64,000 bases of DNA from an uncultured Oscillospiraceae bacterium. Lineage in GTDB: Bacteria; Bacillota; Clostridia; Oscillospirales; Oscillospiraceae. How positions within the stretch are numbered: the first letter of the stretch is position 1; each line of letters opens with the position of its first letter. The translations under genes and the position numbers were made by a program. Positions 46,766 to 57,382 of this stretch are shown piece by piece. The stretch is taken from assembly GCA_944386055.1 (NCBI GenBank), contig CALWZP010000001.1, forward strand, positions 1-64,000. Reading direction: 5' to 3'. The notes under the pieces are model-generated. The model was given only the letters and a program-made list of their open reading frames with translations. It did no database searches and had not been told where the DNA came from.

Positions 46766-48445
46766 ATGTTTGACGGCTACAAGAAGTATATCCCCTTCGT
46801 CCCTCAGCCCATTGAAAACCGCACCTGGCCGGACAAGGTCGTCACCCAGGCCCCCGTATGGTGCTCGGTGGACCTGCGGGACGGCAACCAGGCCCTGGTG
46901 GACCCCATGAACCTGAAAGAGAAGCTGGACTACTTCCACACCCTGGTGGACATCGGGGTGAAGGAGATCGAGATCGGCTTCCCCTCCGCCAGCGAGACGG
47001 AGTATGAGATCTGCCGGGAGCTCATCGAGGGGGGGCACATCCCCGACGATGTGACCATCCAGGTGCTGGTCCAGGCCCGGGAGCACCTCATCAAAAAGAC
47101 CTTCGAGGCCATCCGGGGCGCCAAGCATGTCATCCTGCACTTCTACAACTCCACCTCCACCCTCCAGCGGAAGGTGGTCTTCCAGATGGACACCGACGGC
47201 ATCACCAAGATCGCCACCGACGCCGCCGACCTGATCTACGAGATGTCCCAGCCCCTCATCCAGGAGGGGATGGACCTGCGCTTTGAATACTCCCCCGAGT
47301 CCTTTATGGGTACCGAGATGGACTATGCCGTGGAGATCTGCGCGGCGGTACTGGACCACCTCCATGCCACGGCGGAGGACAAGGTCATCCTGAATCTGCC
47401 CACCACGGTGGAGAACTGCATGCCCAACCAGTTCGCCGACATGCTGGAGTACTTCATCCGCAAGCTGCCCGGGCGGGAGCGGGCCATCATCTCCCTGCAC
47501 CCCCACAACGACCGGGGCACCGGCGTGGCCACCACCGAGATGGGCCTGCTGGCCGGGGCGGAGCGGGTGGAGGCCACCCTGTTCGGCAACGGGGAGCGTA
47601 CCGGCAATGTGGACATGGTCACCCTGGCCATGAACATGTACACCCAGGGCATCGACCCCCAGCTGGACTTCTCCCACATCAACGCCATCCGGGACATGTA
47701 CGAGCGGTGCACCAAGATGAAGGTGGGAGAGCGGCAGCCCTATGTGGGCGAGCTGGTGTTCACCGCCTTCTCCGGCAGCCATCAGGACGCCATCAACAAG
47801 GGCTTCAATTACATGGAGCAGTCGGGCAGCGGAAAGTGGGAGGTCCCCTACCTCCCCATCGACCCCACCGACCTGGGCCGGGAGTACGAGCCGGTGCGCA
47901 TCAACTCCCAGTCGGGAAAGGGCGGCGCCGCCTTCATCATGCATCACAAGTTCGGCTTCGACATGCCCAAGGAGATGCACACCGAGTTCGGCGCCGTGGT
48001 ACAGGCGGAGACCGACCGGGTGGGTACCGAGCTGCGGCCCGAGGCCATCTACGAGCTGTTCCGCAAGGAGTACCTGGATGTAAATGGTCCCTACCGCCTG
48101 ATCAAGCACTCCTTCCACGAGGAGACCGCCCCCGACGGCACCTCCGCCGTCACCTTCACCGGCACCATCCAGCACAAGGACACCAAATTCGTGGTGGTGG
48201 GAGAGGGCAACGGCCCCATCGACGCCTTCTTCACCGCCATTCACGGCCAGAAGATGGACCGGTTCACCTTCGTGGACTACAAGTCCCACGCCATCAGCAT
48301 GGGCTCCGACTCCAGGGCGGTGGCCTACATCCATCTTCGGGACCAGTCCGGTCGGGATGTCTTCGGCGTTGGGGTGGACAGCAACATCAACCTGGCCCCT
48401 CTGAAGGGCATCCTGTGCGCCATCAACCGCGCGGTAAACCGCTGA
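46766..48445 (+). CDS. leuA: 2-isopropylmalate synthase
   Basis: LeuA condenses acetyl-CoA with 2-oxoisovalerate, the first step of leucine synthesis. The 559-residue protein has the HMGL-like barrel (VDLRDGNQALVDPM, HPHNDRGTGVATTEMG) and the C-terminal regulatory domain that binds leucine (from about 430). Length and start fit the long LeuA type. AAGGAGG lies 10 bp before the ATG. Controlled by the T-box at 46457; no other leu gene follows. Confidence 0.96.
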   Translation: MFDGYKKYIPFVPQPIENRTWPDKVVTQAPVWCSVDLRDGNQALVDPMNLKEKLDYFHTLVDIGVKEIEIGFPSASETEYEICRELIEGGHIPDDVTIQVLVQAREHLIKKTFEAIRGAKHVILHFYNSTSTLQRKVVFQMDTDGITKIATDAADLIYEMSQPLIQEGMDLRFEYSPESFMGTEMDYAVEICAAVLDHLHATAEDKVILNLPTTVENCMPNQFADMLEYFIRKLPGRERAIISLHPHNDRGTGVATTEMGLLAGAERVEATLFGNGERTGNVDMVTLAMNMYTQGIDPQLDFSHINAIRDMYERCTKMKVGERQPYVGELVFTAFSGSHQDAINKGFNYMEQSGSGKWEVPYLPIDPTDLGREYEPVRINSQSGKGGAAFIMHHKFGFDMPKEMHTEFGAVVQAETDRVGTELRPEAIYELFRKEYLDVNGPYRLIKHSFHEETAPDGTSAVTFTGTIQHKDTKFVVVGEGNGPIDAFFTAIHGQKMDRFTFVDYKSHAISMGSDSRAVAYIHLRDQSGRDVFGVGVDSNINLAPLKGILCAINRAVNR

Positions 48446-48473
48446 CCGTCTCTCCCTTTCCCCCGTATTTTCC

Positions 48474-48505
48474 AGGTGGGCATCCTAAAGGATGTCCACC
48501 TTTTC
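48474..48505 (+). terminator. Terminator of leuA
   Basis: AGGTGGGCATCC pairs with GGATGTCCACCT (one G-T pair), loop TAAA, followed by TTTTCTTTTG. Confidence 0.92.
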
Positions 48506-48602
48506 TTTTGTTTTTATGATACGCTCTCCTCAATGTTGAGTTAAGTTTTCCCTAATCCTCATTTTATTTTCACTTTGTTCATGAAATAACCCAAAATTCG
48601 TC

Positions 48603-48630
48603 TTGACTTCCCCTTTTATTGAGATATAAT
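48603..48630 (+). promoter_or_regulatory. Promoter of the phosphoketolase gene
   Basis: TTGACT (48603-48608) and TATAAT (48625-48630) are 16 bp apart, in an AT-rich stretch unlike the surroundings. Confidence 0.82.
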
Positions 48631-48663
48631 CGCCTTGTAAAATCAAATTTAGGAGGGATCAAT

Positions 48664-51096
48664 ATGCCGAGAAAAGCAGCATCCAAAAACCGCTCCGCTT
48701 CCCGGGCCCCCGCCAGGATGTCCCGCCGCGGCCCGCTCACGCCGGACCAGCTGAAGAAGATCGACGCCTATTGGCGCGCCGCCAACTACCTCACCGCCGG
48801 TCAGCTCTATCTGCTGGACGACCCTCTGCTGAAGGAGCCCCTGACCATGGACCACATCAAGAAAAAGATCGTGGGCCACTGGGGAACCTGCCCCGGGCAA
48901 AACTTCATCTACACCCATCTCAACCGGGTGATCAATAAGTACGACCTGGACATGATCTACCTCTCCGGCCCCGGCCACGGTGGCAACGCCATGGTGGCCC
49001 AGACCTATCTGGAGGGGACCTATTCCGAGGTGTATCCCAACATCACCCGGGACGAGGAGGGAATGAAGAAGCTGTTCAAGCAGTTCTCCTTCCCCGGCGG
49101 CATTCCCAGCCACTGCGCCCCCGAGACCCCCGGCTCCATCAACGAGGGGGGCGAGCTGGGCTACTCCCTGGCCCACGCCTTCGGTGCGGTGATGGACAAC
49201 CCCGGCCTCATCGCCGCCTGCGTGGTTGGGGACGGCGAGGCGGAGACGGGGCCGCTGGCCACCTCGTGGCACTCCAATAAGTTTTTGAATCCCGTCACCG
49301 ACGGCGCCGTGCTGCCCATCCTCCATCTCAACGGCTTCAAGATCGCCAACCCCACCGTCTTCTCCCGCATCTCCCACGAGGAGGTGGAGCAGTTCTTCCG
49401 GGGCTGCGGCTGGGAGCCCCGCTTTGTGGAGGGGGACGATCCGGCGGTGATGCACCAGACCATGGCCGCCGCTCTGGACTGGGCCATCCGGGAGATCCAG
49501 CGCATCCAGGAGGCCGCCCGTGAACACGGCGAGACCGCCCGCCCCCGTTGGCCCATGATCGTGCTGCGCACCCCCAAGGGCTGGACGGGCCCCAAGACGG
49601 TGGACGGCAAGCCGGTGGAGGGCTCCTTCCGCGCCCACCAGGTCCCCCTGTCCATGGACGGGCCGGAGCACCTGCAGCAGCTGTCCGACTGGCTGCACAG
49701 CTATCACCCCGAGGAGCTCTTCGACGAGAACGGCGCCCTGATCCCCGAGCTGCAGGCCCTGGCCCCCAAGGGGGACCGGCGCATGGGCGCCAACCCCCAC
49801 GCCAACGGCGGACTGCTGCTGCGGGACCTGCGTATCCCCGACTTCCGGGACTACGGCGTGGAGGTGCCCGCCCCCGGTGCGGTGGAGGCCCAGGACATGT
49901 CGGTACTGGGCGGCTTCGTCCGGGACATCGTCCGGGACAACATGGACCAGCGCAACTTCCGGGTATTCGGTCCGGATGAGACCGCCTCCAACCGGCTCAC
50001 CCCGGTGTTCGAGGTCACCGGCCGCCGGTGGGAGGACCCTGTCGATCCGTACACCGACGAGAATATGGATCCGGACGGCCGGGTGATGGACTCCATGCTC
50101 TCCGAGCATATGTGCCAGGGCTGGCTGGAGGGATACCTCCTCACCGGCCGCCACGGCTTCTTCAACAGCTACGAGGCGTTTATCCGCATCGTGGACTCCA
50201 TGGCCGCCCAGCACGCCAAGTGGCTGAAGGTGTGCTCACAGCTGCCCTGGCGGCACTCCATCGCCTCCCTGAACTATATCCTCTCCTCCAATGTGTGGCA
50301 GCAGGACCACAACGGCTTCACCCACCAGGACCCCGGCTTCCTGGACCATGTGGCCAACAAGAAGGCGGATGTGGTGCGCCTCTACCTCCCCCCCGACGCC
50401 AACTGCCTGCTCAGTGTGTTCGACCACTGCATCCGCAGCCGGGACTATGTGAATGTGATGGTCACCTCCAAGCATCCCCGGCCCCAGTGGCTGACCATGG
50501 ACCAGGCGGTGAAGCACTGCACCCAGGGCATCGGCATCTGGCAGTGGGCCTCCAACGACCAGGGGTGCGAGCCCGATGTGGTCATGGCCTGCTGCGGCGA
50601 CACCCCCACCCTGGAGACCCTGGCGGCGGTGACCATTCTGCACAAATACCTCCCCGACCTGAAGATCCGGGTGATCAATGTGGTGGACCTGATGAAGCTG
50701 CAGCCCCACTCGGAGCACCCCCACGGCCTCACCGACGAGGACTACGATGCCCTGTTCACCCGGGACAAGCCCATCATCTTCGCCTTCCACGGCTATCCCA
50801 CTCTGGTGCACGAGCTGACTTACCGCCGGCACAACCGGAACCTCCATGTCCGGGGCTATAAGGAGGAGGGCACCATCACCACCCCCTTTGACATGCGGGT
50901 GCAGAACGATATCGACCGCTTTGACCTGGTCATCGACACCATCAAGCGTCTGCCCCAGCTGGGCAACTCCGGCGCTTATATCATCCAGGAGATGCAGGAC
51001 AAGCTGGTGGAGCATCAGCAGTTTATCACCAAATACGGCGTGGACCTGCCCGAGATCCAGGAGTGGCAGTGGAACGACGGAAAGGGTCTGGGCTGA
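48664..51096 (+). CDS. xfp: Phosphoketolase (xylulose-5-phosphate/fructose-6-phosphate type)
   Basis: This thiamine-diphosphate enzyme splits xylulose-5-phosphate or fructose-6-phosphate to acetyl phosphate. The 810-residue protein has the family motifs [50 protein letters not shown] and [20 protein letters not shown]. The first 25 residues are basic and Ser/Ala-rich, a small extension. AGGAGGG lies 6 bp before the ATG. It stands alone between a promoter and a terminator. Confidence 0.96.
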   Translation: MPRKAASKNRSASRAPARMSRRGPLTPDQLKKIDAYWRAANYLTAGQLYLLDDPLLKEPLTMDHIKKKIVGHWGTCPGQNFIYTHLNRVINKYDLDMIYLSGPGHGGNAMVAQTYLEGTYSEVYPNITRDEEGMKKLFKQFSFPGGIPSHCAPETPGSINEGGELGYSLAHAFGAVMDNPGLIAACVVGDGEAETGPLATSWHSNKFLNPVTDGAVLPILHLNGFKIANPTVFSRISHEEVEQFFRGCGWEPRFVEGDDPAVMHQTMAAALDWAIREIQRIQEAAREHGETARPRWPMIVLRTPKGWTGPKTVDGKPVEGSFRAHQVPLSMDGPEHLQQLSDWLHSYHPEELFDENGALIPELQALAPKGDRRMGANPHANGGLLLRDLRIPDFRDYGVEVPAPGAVEAQDMSVLGGFVRDIVRDNMDQRNFRVFGPDETASNRLTPVFEVTGRRWEDPVDPYTDENMDPDGRVMDSMLSEHMCQGWLEGYLLTGRHGFFNSYEAFIRIVDSMAAQHAKWLKVCSQLPWRHSIASLNYILSSNVWQQDHNGFTHQDPGFLDHVANKKADVVRLYLPPDANCLLSVFDHCIRSRDYVNVMVTSKHPRPQWLTMDQAVKHCTQGIGIWQWASNDQGCEPDVVMACCGDTPTLETLAAVTILHKYLPDLKIRVINVVDLMKLQPHSEHPHGLTDEDYDALFTRDKPIIFAFHGYPTLVHELTYRRHNRNLHVRGYKEEGTITTPFDMRVQNDIDRFDLVIDTIKRLPQLGNSGAYIIQEMQDKLVEHQQFITKYGVDLPEIQEWQWNDGKGLG

Positions 51097-51119
51097 CCCC
51101 CGACCCGCAGGCATGCAAA

Positions 51120-51157
51120 CACCCCCGCCGCGGCAGATGCCGCGGCGGGGGTGTTTT
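51120..51157 (+). terminator. Terminator of the phosphoketolase gene
   Basis: CACCCCCGCCGCGGC pairs perfectly with 51139-51153, loop AGAT, followed by TTTT. Confidence 0.93.
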
Positions 51158-51176
51158 CTCTTTTCTGTCCGGGTCC

Positions 51177-52028
51177 TCAGCCCCGGATAAAGGCGCGGAT
51201 CTCCTCCATCCGGGCCGCGGCGTCCTGATAGCCGTCGCTCCACAGCAGGCGCAGCTTCTCCGCGTCCTTCTCGATGCGGGAGACCCCCCGGGTGGTCCTG
51301 GGGGCGATGATGAGCGCCCTGCCCTCCCGCTCCAGCCGGAACAGCTCCGCCCGGTCCCGGTTATAGGTCTCCGCCCGCTGCCGCATGGTGCGGCAGAAGT
51401 TGGGGTAGCGGCGGTAATACCGCTCGATCACCGGCTGGAGCTTCTCCGGCTTTCTCACATAGTCCCGGGGGCGGGTGAGCACCACGACGGCCCGGTCACA
51501 GCCCTTCTCAAAGGCCCGGCGGAAGGGGATGGCGTCCGCCGCGCCCCCGTCCATGCACGGCTTGCCCTCGATCTGGAAGATGGGGAACAGCAGGGGCATG
51601 GCGCAGGTGGCCTGGAGCAGCGTGAAGGCGTGGTCCCCCCGGGGGACCCGGTAGTACTCCGCCTTCCCCGTATCCAGGTTGGTGACCACCGCCTCCACCT
51701 CTCCGGGGAAGGCGGCAAAGGTATCGTAGTCGAAGGGCACCAGCTCGTTGGGGATGGTCTCGTAGGCGAATTTCAGGCCGAAGTAGCTGCGGTTGTCCTT
51801 CCGCAGCAGGTTCCCCATCCCCATGTACCGCTTGTCCCCGGCGTACTTGGTGAGGATCTCCAGATTGCGGCCCTTCTGTTTGGAGACATAGCTCACGCCG
51901 TAGGCGATCCCCGCCGACACCCCCACCACATAGTCTGTCATCACGCCGCCGTCCAGCAGCGCGTCGCACGCCCCGCTGGAATAGATGGTGCGCAGCGCGC
52001 CCCCCTCCAGCACCAGTCCTGTTTTCAT
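51177..52028 (-). CDS. Patatin-like phospholipase
   Basis: The 283-residue hydrolase has the patatin oxyanion loop LEGGALRTIYSSGA, the nucleophile motif GVSAG (near residue 38) and the DGG motif with the catalytic Asp (CMDGGAADAIPF). It matches the YjjU/RssA-type intracellular family. AGGAG lies 11 bp before the ATG. The substrate lipid is unknown. Confidence 0.9.
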   Translation of the reverse strand: MKTGLVLEGGALRTIYSSGACDALLDGGVMTDYVVGVSAGIAYGVSYVSKQKGRNLEILTKYAGDKRYMGMGNLLRKDNRSYFGLKFAYETIPNELVPFDYDTFAAFPGEVEAVVTNLDTGKAEYYRVPRGDHAFTLLQATCAMPLLFPIFQIEGKPCMDGGAADAIPFRRAFEKGCDRAVVVLTRPRDYVRKPEKLQPVIERYYRRYPNFCRTMRQRAETYNRDRAELFRLEREGRALIIAPRTTRGVSRIEKDAEKLRLLWSDGYQDAAARMEEIRAFIRG

Positions 52029-52148
52029 GCTGCATCACGCTCCTGCCGTGAAAAGTGTTTCTCTGTATGCCGCAGTCGGTTTTTTTCTATTATAGACCGC
52101 TCGCCCCAAATCCGCAAGCCGGGCGGGACGGGTTTTCCTCTTCCGCCG

Positions 52149-52177
52149 TTGTATTTTTTCTCCATTTGCGATACAAT
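52149..52177 (+). promoter_or_regulatory. Promoter of cysK
   Basis: TTGTAT (52149-52154) and TACAAT (52172-52177) are 17 bp apart. Confidence 0.75.
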
Positions 52178-52224
52178 GAAACAAAGGGTCCGGCAAGGCC
52201 CGCGCTGAGAAAGGAAGGATCCCC

Positions 52225-53160
52225 ATGGCAAAGATCTACCACACCGCCGAGGAACTCATCGGCAACACCCCCCTGCTGCGGATGACCCATTTTGAGAAGG
52301 ACCGGGGGCTGGAGGCCGCCATCCTGGCCAAGCTGGAGTATCTCAACCCCGCCGGCAGCGCCAAGGACCGGGTGGCCAAGGCCATGATCGACCGGGCGGA
52401 GGAGCGCGGGCAGCTGAAGCCCGGCTCGGTGATCATCGAGCCCACCTCCGGCAACACCGGCATCGGGCTGGCCTCGGTGGCCGCCATCCGGGGCTATCGG
52501 GTGATCCTCACCATGCCGGACACCATGAGCCAGGAGCGCCGCGCCCTGCTGCGCGCCTACGGCGCCGAGCTGGTCCTCACCCCGGGGGCCGAGGGCATGG
52601 CGGGTGCCATCCGGAAGGCGGACGAGCTGGCCGCCTCCATCCCCGGCAGCTTCATTCCGGGTCAGTTCGACAACCCGGACAACCCCGCCGCCCACGAGGC
52701 CACCACCGGCCCCGAGATCTGGCGGGACACCGACGGGAAGGTGGACCTGTTCGTCTCCGCCGTGGGCACCGGCGGCACCATCACCGGGGTGGGCCGCTAT
52801 CTGAAGGGGCAGAATCCCGCCGTGAAGGTGGTGGCGGTGGAGCCCGCCGCCTCCTCCGTCCTCTCCGGCGGGCAGGCGGGCCCCCACGGCATCCAGGGCA
52901 TCGGCGCCGGCTTTGTGCCCAAGGCGCTGGACACCGCGGTGTACGACGAGGTCATCGCCGTCACCGACCAGGATGCCTATGAAACCGGCCGGGCCATCGC
53001 CCGGGAGGGCATCCTGGCGGGCATCTCCTCCGGCGCCGCCCTGTGGGCGGCGGAGCAGCTGGCCGCCCGCCCGGAGAACAAGGGCAAGACCATCGTGGTC
53101 CTCTTTCCCGACACTGGGGACCGCTATCTCTCCACCCCGCTGTTCCAGGAAGAAGGATAG
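52225..53160 (+). CDS. cysK: Cysteine synthase (O-acetylserine sulfhydrylase)
   Basis: CysK makes cysteine from O-acetylserine and sulfide. The 311-residue PLP enzyme has Lys47 in [11 protein letters not shown], the substrate loop [12 protein letters not shown] and the phosphate-binding [17 protein letters not shown] precedes the ATG. No serine acetyltransferase gene is adjacent. Confidence 0.96.
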   Translation: MAKIYHTAEELIGNTPLLRMTHFEKDRGLEAAILAKLEYLNPAGSAKDRVAKAMIDRAEERGQLKPGSVIIEPTSGNTGIGLASVAAIRGYRVILTMPDTMSQERRALLRAYGAELVLTPGAEGMAGAIRKADELAASIPGSFIPGQFDNPDNPAAHEATTGPEIWRDTDGKVDLFVSAVGTGGTITGVGRYLKGQNPAVKVVAVEPAASSVLSGGQAGPHGIQGIGAGFVPKALDTAVYDEVIAVTDQDAYETGRAIAREGILAGISSGAALWAAEQLAARPENKGKTIVVLFPDTGDRYLSTPLFQEEG

Positions 53161-53176
53161 CGCATCCAAACGCAGG

Positions 53177-53217
53177 AGAGCCCCATGTCCATACAGACAT
53201 GGGGCTCTCTCCTTTTT
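53177..53217. terminator. Bidirectional terminator between cysK and the trxB-like gene
   Basis: AGAGCCCCATGTC pairs with GACATGGGGCTCT, 13 bp, followed by a T-rich run on the plus side; it also ends the convergent gene. Confidence 0.88.
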
Positions 53218-54079
53218 ATTTAGAATGGTTCCTCAGATAATTCAGGGCGGACAGCCCCGCGATGGCGCCCTGGCCCACGGCCACCGAGGCCTGCTGGATG
53301 GGGCTGACGCAGTCCCCCGCGGCGAACAGGCCGGGGATCATGGTGGCCATGGAGGCGTCCACCGTGATCTTGTTGTTCTGTACCGGCAGGCCCAGCTTCC
53401 GGGCCAGCTCCACCCCGCCGGCGCTGCCCAGGGCCACAAACACCCCGTCCACCGCCAGCTCTGTCCCGTCGGTGAAGGCCACGCCGGTGACCTGTCCCTC
53501 CCCCAGGATGCGGGCCACCGGGGCGGCGGCCACCGCCACCTCCGGGGGGAACTCCGCCGTCAGGGGGGCGCCGTTGGCGAGCAGCGTCACTCGGGAGGCC
53601 ACGGGCAGCAGATCCCCCACCTCGTGGAGGGCGTAGGGCCCGCTGCCCAGCACCGCCACCTCTTTCCCCCGGTAGAAAAAGGCGTCGCACACCGCGCAGT
53701 AGCTCACCCCGTGGCCCTCCAGCTCCTTCAGCCCGGGGATGGGCAGGGTGGCCCGGCTGGCCCCGGTGGCCAGGATGACGCTGCGGGCCTCCAGGGTCCG
53801 GGCGGTGGTGGTGATCCGGAAGGTCTCCTGCCACTCCAGGGCGGTGACCTCCTCCTCCAGAAGCACGCCCCCCAGCTCCGCCACTTGGCGGCGTCCGGTC
53901 TCCACCAGCTCCCGGCCGCCGGGGGCGCCGGGGGCGCCAAAGTAGTTTTCCACTCCGGCGGCGCGCCACAGGGCGCCGCCGTCCTTTCCGATGACCACGG
54001 TGCGCTGCCCGCCCCGCAGGGTGTACAGGGCCGCAGACAGCCCCGCGGGTCCGCCCCCAATGATGACCATATCCTCCAT
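53216..54079 (-). CDS. Thioredoxin-reductase-like FAD/NAD(P)-dependent disulfide oxidoreductase
   Basis: The 287-residue flavoprotein has the FAD motif IIGGGPAGLSAALY, the redox-active pair Cys128/Cys131 in SYCAVCDAF, the NAD(P) loop VLGSGPYALHE and the C-terminal FAD motif GLFAAGDCV. The loop and short length differ from canonical TrxB, so the partner may be a thioredoxin-like protein other than TrxA. The ATG at 54079 has GGAGGAAGG upstream. Confidence 0.9.
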   Translation of the reverse strand: MEDMVIIGGGPAGLSAALYTLRGGQRTVVIGKDGGALWRAAGVENYFGAPGAPGGRELVETGRRQVAELGGVLLEEEVTALEWQETFRITTTARTLEARSVILATGASRATLPIPGLKELEGHGVSYCAVCDAFFYRGKEVAVLGSGPYALHEVGDLLPVASRVTLLANGAPLTAEFPPEVAVAAAPVARILGEGQVTGVAFTDGTELAVDGVFVALGSAGGVELARKLGLPVQNNKITVDASMATMIPGLFAAGDCVSPIQQASVAVGQGAIAGLSALNYLRNHSK

Positions 54080-54156
54080 GGCGACCTTCCTCCCCAATCT
54101 TTTTCTTCATTGTAGCGGGAGGCCGCCCAAAAGTCAACTTTCCGGAAACGCGAAAG

Positions 54157-54189
54157 CCGCCGCCCCAAGCAGGGACGGCGGCTTTTTAT
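54157..54189. terminator. Hairpin after lysC
   Basis: GCCGCCG and CGGCGGC with CCC/GGG inside form a stem with TTTTT on the plus side and TTTCG on the minus side. It lies 7 bp after the lysC stop. Confidence 0.6.
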
Positions 54190-54196
54190 CCTGGGA

Positions 54197-55420
54197 TCAC
54201 TCCCGGCCGTAGAGGCTGAAGAACTTGTCGTGGATCACCTGGACGGCGCGGTCGGCGTCGCAGTCGTCCACCAGGACGGAGACCTTGATCTCGCTGGTGG
54301 AGATCATATTGATGTTGATCCCCGCGTTGAACAGCGCCTCGAACATGGTGGCGGCCACGCCGGGGTTGTTGATCATGCCCGCGCCCACGATGGACACCTT
54401 GGCGATCTGGTCGGTGACCTCGATGCTGTCGAACTTGATGATGTCCCGGTTGTCCTCCAGGATGCGCTGAGCCAGCTCCATATCCGCCTTCTTCACGGTG
54501 AAGCTGATGTCCTTGCTGCCCTCGCGGCCGATGGACTGGAGGATGATATCCACATTCACCCGGTTCCGGGCAAGCAGGGAGAAGATCTTAAAGGCAATGC
54601 CCGGCTCGTTGGCCAGCCCCACCAGGGCCAGGCGGGCGATGTCCTTGTCCTTGGCCACACCGCTGACTTGCGACTTTTCCATCTTTTTCACGACCTCCTT
54701 GACTTTTGTCCCCGGCTTGCCGGAGAAGCTGGAGAGCACCTCCAGATTCACATTATACCGCTTGGCCATCTCCACCGAGCGGTTGTGGAGCACCTGCGCC
54801 CCCAGAGATGCCAGCTCCAGCATCTCGTCGTAAGTAATCTCCTCCAGCTTTCGGGCGCCGGTGACATAGCGCGGGTCTGCGGTATACACCCCGTCCACAT
54901 CGGTGAAGATCTGGCACAGGTCGGCGTGGAGGGCCGCGGCCAGGGCCACCGCCGAGGTGTCCGACCCACCCCGGCCCAGCGTGGTGATGTCGTCATACTT
55001 GTTCAGCCCCTGGAACCCGGCCACGATGACGATCTTGTTCTTGTCCAGTTCCGCCTGGATACGCTCGGTGTTGATGTTCTTGATGCGGGCGGAGCCATAG
55101 CCGGAATTGGTGTGCATCCCCGCCTGCCAGCCGGTCAGCGAGATCACCTGGTATCCCATGGCCTCGATGGCCATGGCGCACAGGGCGATGGAGATCTGCT
55201 CCCCGGTGGACAGCAGCATATCCATCTCCCGCTTGGAGCCCTTGGGGTTGATCTCCTCCGCCTTGGCGATGAGGTCGTCGGTGGTGTCCCCCTGGGCGGA
55301 CAGGACCACCACCATGCTGTTCCCCTTGCGGTACTGTTCGGTGATGATGCGGGCCACATTGCGGATGCGGTCGGCATCCGCCACCGAGGTCCCGCCGAAT
55401 TTCTGTACGATCAATGACAT
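54197..55420 (-). CDS. lysC: Aspartate kinase
   Basis: The first enzyme of the aspartate family (Lys, Thr, Met). The 407-residue protein begins with KFGGTSVADADRI, has the kinase core motifs GRGGSDTSAVALA and TDVDGVYTADPR, and two C-terminal ACT domains (from about 265) for feedback control. AGGGGGAAA precedes the ATG. It is third in the ACT-hom-lysC run on the minus strand. Confidence 0.96.
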   Translation of the reverse strand: MSLIVQKFGGTSVADADRIRNVARIITEQYRKGNSMVVVLSAQGDTTDDLIAKAEEINPKGSKREMDMLLSTGEQISIALCAMAIEAMGYQVISLTGWQAGMHTNSGYGSARIKNINTERIQAELDKNKIVIVAGFQGLNKYDDITTLGRGGSDTSAVALAAALHADLCQIFTDVDGVYTADPRYVTGARKLEEITYDEMLELASLGAQVLHNRSVEMAKRYNVNLEVLSSFSGKPGTKVKEVVKKMEKSQVSGVAKDKDIARLALVGLANEPGIAFKIFSLLARNRVNVDIILQSIGREGSKDISFTVKKADMELAQRILEDNRDIIKFDSIEVTDQIAKVSIVGAGMINNPGVAATMFEALFNAGININMISTSEIKVSVLVDDCDADRAVQVIHDKFFSLYGRE

Positions 55421-55494
55421 GTTGTTTCCCCCTGAAACGGATTTGGGCGGCGCGTGGGCGGCCGGTCCATCCTATGCCGCCGAAGTCTGGGCGG

Positions 55495-56709
55495 TCAATG
55501 ATACATCCGGATCACGCTGTCCGCCGAAAGGCCCTCCAGCGCCCGGTCCAGCTCCGGCCGGGTGTACTGTCTGCCGGTGAGGAAGGCCGTCTCCCCCTCC
55601 GTGGCGCCGGGCCGGGCCAGAAACTGCACCTCGCCGAGGCGGGCGCGCACCTCCTCCGCCGGCGCGTGGAGCCGGACATACCACCGGTCGCTCAGGGTAT
55701 CCGGGGAGAAGGTGATGTCCTCCCCGCCGGGGCCCCAGTCCAGATACTTGCTCTGCCCCATGCTGCGGGCGGCGTCGATGACATCCGCCACCACGGCGCT
55801 GGCGGTGGGCAGCTTGCCCGCTCCCCGGCCGTAGAACATCACCTCGCCGATGGCGTTGCCCGTCACCGAGATGGCGTTGAACACATCCTCCACCCCGGCC
55901 AGAGGCTCCTCCCCGTCCAGCAGGTGGGGCGCCACATAGGCGCAGATCTTCCCGTCTTCCCGCCGGATGGCGCGGCCCAGCAGCTTGATCTTCCGCCCGC
56001 AGGAGTCGGCATAGGCCACATCCTCCAGGGTGATGCCGGTGATCCCCTCGGTGGGGACCTGGCTGGGATAGATATGCTGGCCAAAGGCCAGGGCGGCCAG
56101 GATGCAGATCTTCCGGCAGGCGTCCTGCCCCTGGATATCCGCGGAGGGGTCCCGCTCGGCATACCCCTTCTCCTGGGCCTCCTTCAGCGCCGCATCGAAG
56201 GACAGCCCGCCCCGGATCATCCGGGTGAGGATGTAGTTGGTGGTCCCGTTGAGGATGCCGCACACCTCGGTGAGCTCGTTGGCCGCCAGGCAGGAGGTCA
56301 GGGGCCGCAGGATGGGGATGCCGCCCCCCACGCTGGCCTCGAAGAGATAACTGACCTTCTTCTCCTTGGCCAGCTGCAGCAGGTCATAGCCGTGGGTGGC
56401 CACCAGCTCCTTGTTGGAGGACACCACGCTCTTCCCCGCCTGCAGAGCCCGGCGGGTGAAGTCCAGCGCCACGGTGGCGCCGCCGATGGTCTCCACCACC
56501 ACCGAAACCTCCGGGTCGTTCTCGATCACCGAAAAGTCCTTGACAAACTTGTCGGCATAAGGGCTGTCCGGGAAGTCCCGCACATCCAGGATGTACTTCA
56601 GCCGGATCTCATCCCGCACCCGCCTGTCGATGCTCTCCTGGTTGGTGGTCAGCACCTCGGCCACGCCGGAGCCCACCACGCCGAAGCCCAAAATCGCCAC
56701 ATAGATCAT
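55495..56709 (-). CDS. hom: Homoserine dehydrogenase
   Basis: Hom reduces aspartate semialdehyde to homoserine for threonine and methionine. The 404-residue protein has the NAD(P) motif ILGFGVVGSGVAEV, the catalytic region GILNGTTNYIL and AERDPSADIQGQDA, and a short C-terminal domain (about 345-404) less typical than the usual ACT domain. AGAGGTGA precedes the ATG. It lies 29 bp after the ACT gene. Confidence 0.95.
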   Translation of the reverse strand: MIYVAILGFGVVGSGVAEVLTTNQESIDRRVRDEIRLKYILDVRDFPDSPYADKFVKDFSVIENDPEVSVVVETIGGATVALDFTRRALQAGKSVVSSNKELVATHGYDLLQLAKEKKVSYLFEASVGGGIPILRPLTSCLAANELTEVCGILNGTTNYILTRMIRGGLSFDAALKEAQEKGYAERDPSADIQGQDACRKICILAALAFGQHIYPSQVPTEGITGITLEDVAYADSCGRKIKLLGRAIRREDGKICAYVAPHLLDGEEPLAGVEDVFNAISVTGNAIGEVMFYGRGAGKLPTASAVVADVIDAARSMGQSKYLDWGPGGEDITFSPDTLSDRWYVRLHAPAEEVRARLGEVQFLARPGATEGETAFLTGRQYTRPELDRALEGLSADSVIRMYH

Positions 56710-56738
56710 ATGCTCACCTCTTCACAAAGAATCCGGCC

Positions 56739-57179
56739 TCAGCCGGCCAGTACCTCGCAGCGGACCACGCCGGGCAGGCGCTCCGCCGCGCTCACCAGCT
56801 CCTCCAGGGTCATTTCCAGACCGGAGGTCTCCGCCGCAATGCTCACCGCAGCGCAGCCGCCCGAGGGGATGTTCTGGTTGATGGTCAGTATATTCCCCCC
56901 GCACCCGGCAAAGATACTCAGGACAGAGGAGAGATTGCCCGGCTCGTCCTTCACCACCACCTGAAAGGTGACGATGCGGCCATGGAGCATGTCGTTGAAG
57001 GGACGCACCGCGTCCTTGTATTTATAGAAAGCGCTGCGGCTGATCCCCGCCTGCCGGGCTGCGCCGTTGACCGTGGTCTCCTCTCCCGTCTCCAGCAGGC
57101 GCTTGGCCTGGGCCACCTTCAGAAAGATCTCCGGCAGCGCCTCCGCTTCCACAATAAAATATTTTGGTGTCTTGGACAT
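56739..57179 (-). CDS. ACT domain protein (UPF0735/PheB-type)
   Basis: The 146-residue protein has an N-terminal helix-turn-helix-like part (VNGAARQAGISRSAFYKYKD) and a C-terminal ACT domain (TFQVVVKDEPGNLSSVLSIF). Such proteins often precede hom and may sense an amino acid and regulate threonine synthesis. GGAGGGAG precedes the ATG at 57179; longer frames to 57302 contain the promoter. Confidence 0.9.
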   Translation of the reverse strand: MSKTPKYFIVEAEALPEIFLKVAQAKRLLETGEETTVNGAARQAGISRSAFYKYKDAVRPFNDMLHGRIVTFQVVVKDEPGNLSSVLSIFAGCGGNILTINQNIPSGGCAAVSIAAETSGLEMTLEELVSAAERLPGVVRCEVLAG

Positions 57180-57382
57180 TTGCGCTCCCTCCCCGATGGG
57201 TGTTTGTCCGTCCGAGAAAATCATTTGTTCTTGGTACACGGCCCATTTTACCACAACCACTTCCGGGAAAACAATGCCCGATTTGCCAAAAAACCGTCCC
57301 AAAAGCCTTCATTCTTGGTCATTTCCATCGAAGGCCCCGCCTGCTCTTTGATCTGTCCATCCCTGATCCCCGGAGGTGTCCC